A stretch of 5,719 bases of DNA, taken from positions 1-5,719 of the forward strand of contig JAMPXL010000090.1 of NCBI GenBank assembly GCA_023701165.1. Direction: 5' to 3'. Both the position numbers and the translations under genes were made by a program. Within the stretch, counting starts at the first letter, position 1. Each line of letters opens with the position of its first letter. Below, piece by piece: positions 5,006 through 5,719 of the stretch. The DNA is from Geothrix sp. GTDB taxonomy: Bacteria > Acidobacteriota > Holophagae > Holophagales > Holophagaceae. The notes beneath the pieces were generated by a model. It was not told where the DNA came from, did no database searches, and saw only the letters and a program-made list of their open reading frames with translations.

Positions 5006-5719
5006 TTGCCGAACTCGCATTCCCACGGGCTGGATCTCAAGGGCTTCCTGCTCAGGATCGACCGTCTCGATGCGATCAGCCGGCTCCAGCAGGCCGAGGC
5101 GCGGATCCGGGCGCTGGAGGGGCGGCTGCAGGAGCTGAGCCTGCTGGACCCCGTCACCGGGCTCGCCAACCACCGCCACTTCGCCGACCGGCTGGCCCAG
5201 GCCCTGCGCCTGGCCCAGCGGCACGGCCATGTGCTCAGCGTCCTCTTCCTGGATCTGGACCGCTTCAAGCGCGTCAACGACCTGCTGGGCCACCAGGGTG
5301 GCGATGAGCTGCTGCGGCTGGTGGGGCAGCGCCTCCAGGGGGCCCTCCGCCAGGGCGACACCCTGGCCTGCATGGGCGGCGGCCGCTTCATGGCCCTGCT
5401 GCCGGAGATCAAGGACGTCATGGCGGCGGCCCGGGTGGGGCAGAAGCTGCTGGAGGCGCTCCAGCCACCCTTCCGCGCCGGCGCGCGGGAACTGGACCTC
5501 ACCGCCAGCATCGGCGTCTGCGTGCATCCCCAGGACGGCCTGGACGCCCAGACCCTGGAATCCCACGCGGAATCCGCCATGTACCGCGCCAAGGAGCGCG
5601 GCGGCAACCGCATCGAGTGCTTCACCAGCACGCTCAACGCCGTGTCCCTGGAGCGCCAGGAGCTGGAGAGCTGCCTGCGGGAGGCCCTGCAGAACGGCGA
5701 GCTGCAGATGTACTACCAG
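5006..5719 (+). CDS. GGDEF protein with degenerate active site, probably GGDEF-EAL, cut by right edge
   Basis: 238 codons from a TTG start run to the edge. Residues about 18-46 are a short helical, heptad-like lead-in (IDRLDAISRLQQAEARIRAL), the usual coiled linker before GGDEF. The GGDEF domain spans about 47-206: DPVTGLANHRHF, then FLDLDRFKRVNDLLGH with metal-site Asp83, and the late motif AMYRAKERGGNR. The signature loop reads GGGRF at 124-128 instead of GGDEF, losing the acidic metal ligand and the catalytic acid. The inhibitory-site motif RxxD is kept (Arg115, Asp118) exactly 5 residues before the loop, as in PleD. The last residues, LREALQNGELQMYYQ, match the entry of EAL phosphodiesterase domains, so an EAL domain likely follows outside the window. 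Inference: the GGDEF part makes no c-di-GMP and may bind c-di-GMP or GTP to control the EAL part. No signal peptide or membrane segment is seen, so it is cytoplasmic. Confidence 0.88.
   Translation, partial: MPNSHSHGLDLKGFLLRIDRLDAISRLQQAEARIRALEGRLQELSLLDPVTGLANHRHFADRLAQALRLAQRHGHVLSVLFLDLDRFKRVNDLLGHQGGDELLRLVGQRLQGALRQGDTLACMGGGRFMALLPEIKDVMAAARVGQKLLEALQPPFRAGARELDLTASIGVCVHPQDGLDAQTLESHAESAMYRAKERGGNRIECFTSTLNAVSLERQELESCLREALQNGELQMYYQ

Noticed and set aside
2421..5138. A plus-strand open frame of about 905 codons
   Set aside because: It overlaps the MocR-like gene in another frame and is antisense to the barrel gene; low-complexity Pro/Gly/Arg composition marks it as a GC artefact.
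4984..5637. Two minus-strand open frames opposite the GGDEF gene
   Set aside because: The plus-strand frame carries clear GGDEF-domain motifs over the same bases; the minus frames show no domains.

Overview
This is a very GC-rich window (roughly 70% G+C by eye) with tightly packed genes, TTG starts used alongside ATG, and clear GGAG-type ribosome binding sites. Gene style and content (Cache/HAMP sensor, cupredoxin of the 'methylamine utilization protein' type, MocR-type regulator, GGDEF protein) would suit an environmental Gram-negative bacterium. My best guess is Acidobacteriota of the Holophaga/Geothrix group, but that is an impression from style and not proven here. A C-terminal Phe on a predicted beta-barrel supports a Gram-negative envelope. 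I saw no RNA genes, mobile elements or CRISPR arrays.

Layout. (1) Bases 1-1376, minus strand: N-terminal 458 codons of a membrane sensor (TM, large extracytoplasmic sensory region, TM, HAMP, linker), cut by the left edge just where a Ser/Thr-kinase-like domain may begin. (2) A 66-bp divergent intergenic region. (3) 1443-2117, plus: exported type 1 copper (cupredoxin) protein with intact His/Cys/His/Met ligands in amicyanin-like spacing. (4) 2121-3179, minus: predicted outer-membrane beta-barrel, convergent with the cupredoxin and only 3 bp from its stop. (5) 3183-3375: divergent control region with a plausible sigma70-like promoter and repeated GGATCTG-like words. (6) 3376-4881, plus, TTG start: GntR/MocR-type regulator whose aminotransferase-like domain has lost the PLP-binding lysine. 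(7) A strong hairpin carrying that gene's stop codon in its loop, then an AT-richer gap. (8) 5006-right edge, plus, TTG start: GGDEF protein with a degenerate GGGRF active-site motif, running into what looks like the start of an EAL domain.

How they may work together (inference). The sensor, cupredoxin and barrel look like one envelope module: a periplasmic copper protein, an outer-membrane partner and a Cache/HAMP sensor reporting a periplasmic signal. The MocR-like protein is divergent from the barrel gene, as MocR regulators often are from their targets, and may control it and itself. The most notable points are two proteins that keep an enzyme fold but appear to have lost its catalytic residues: the MocR-like protein (Lys to Gln at the Schiff-base position) and the GGDEF protein (GGDEF to GGGRF, with the RxxD I-site kept). 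Both would then be ligand-sensing or structural domains and not enzymes.
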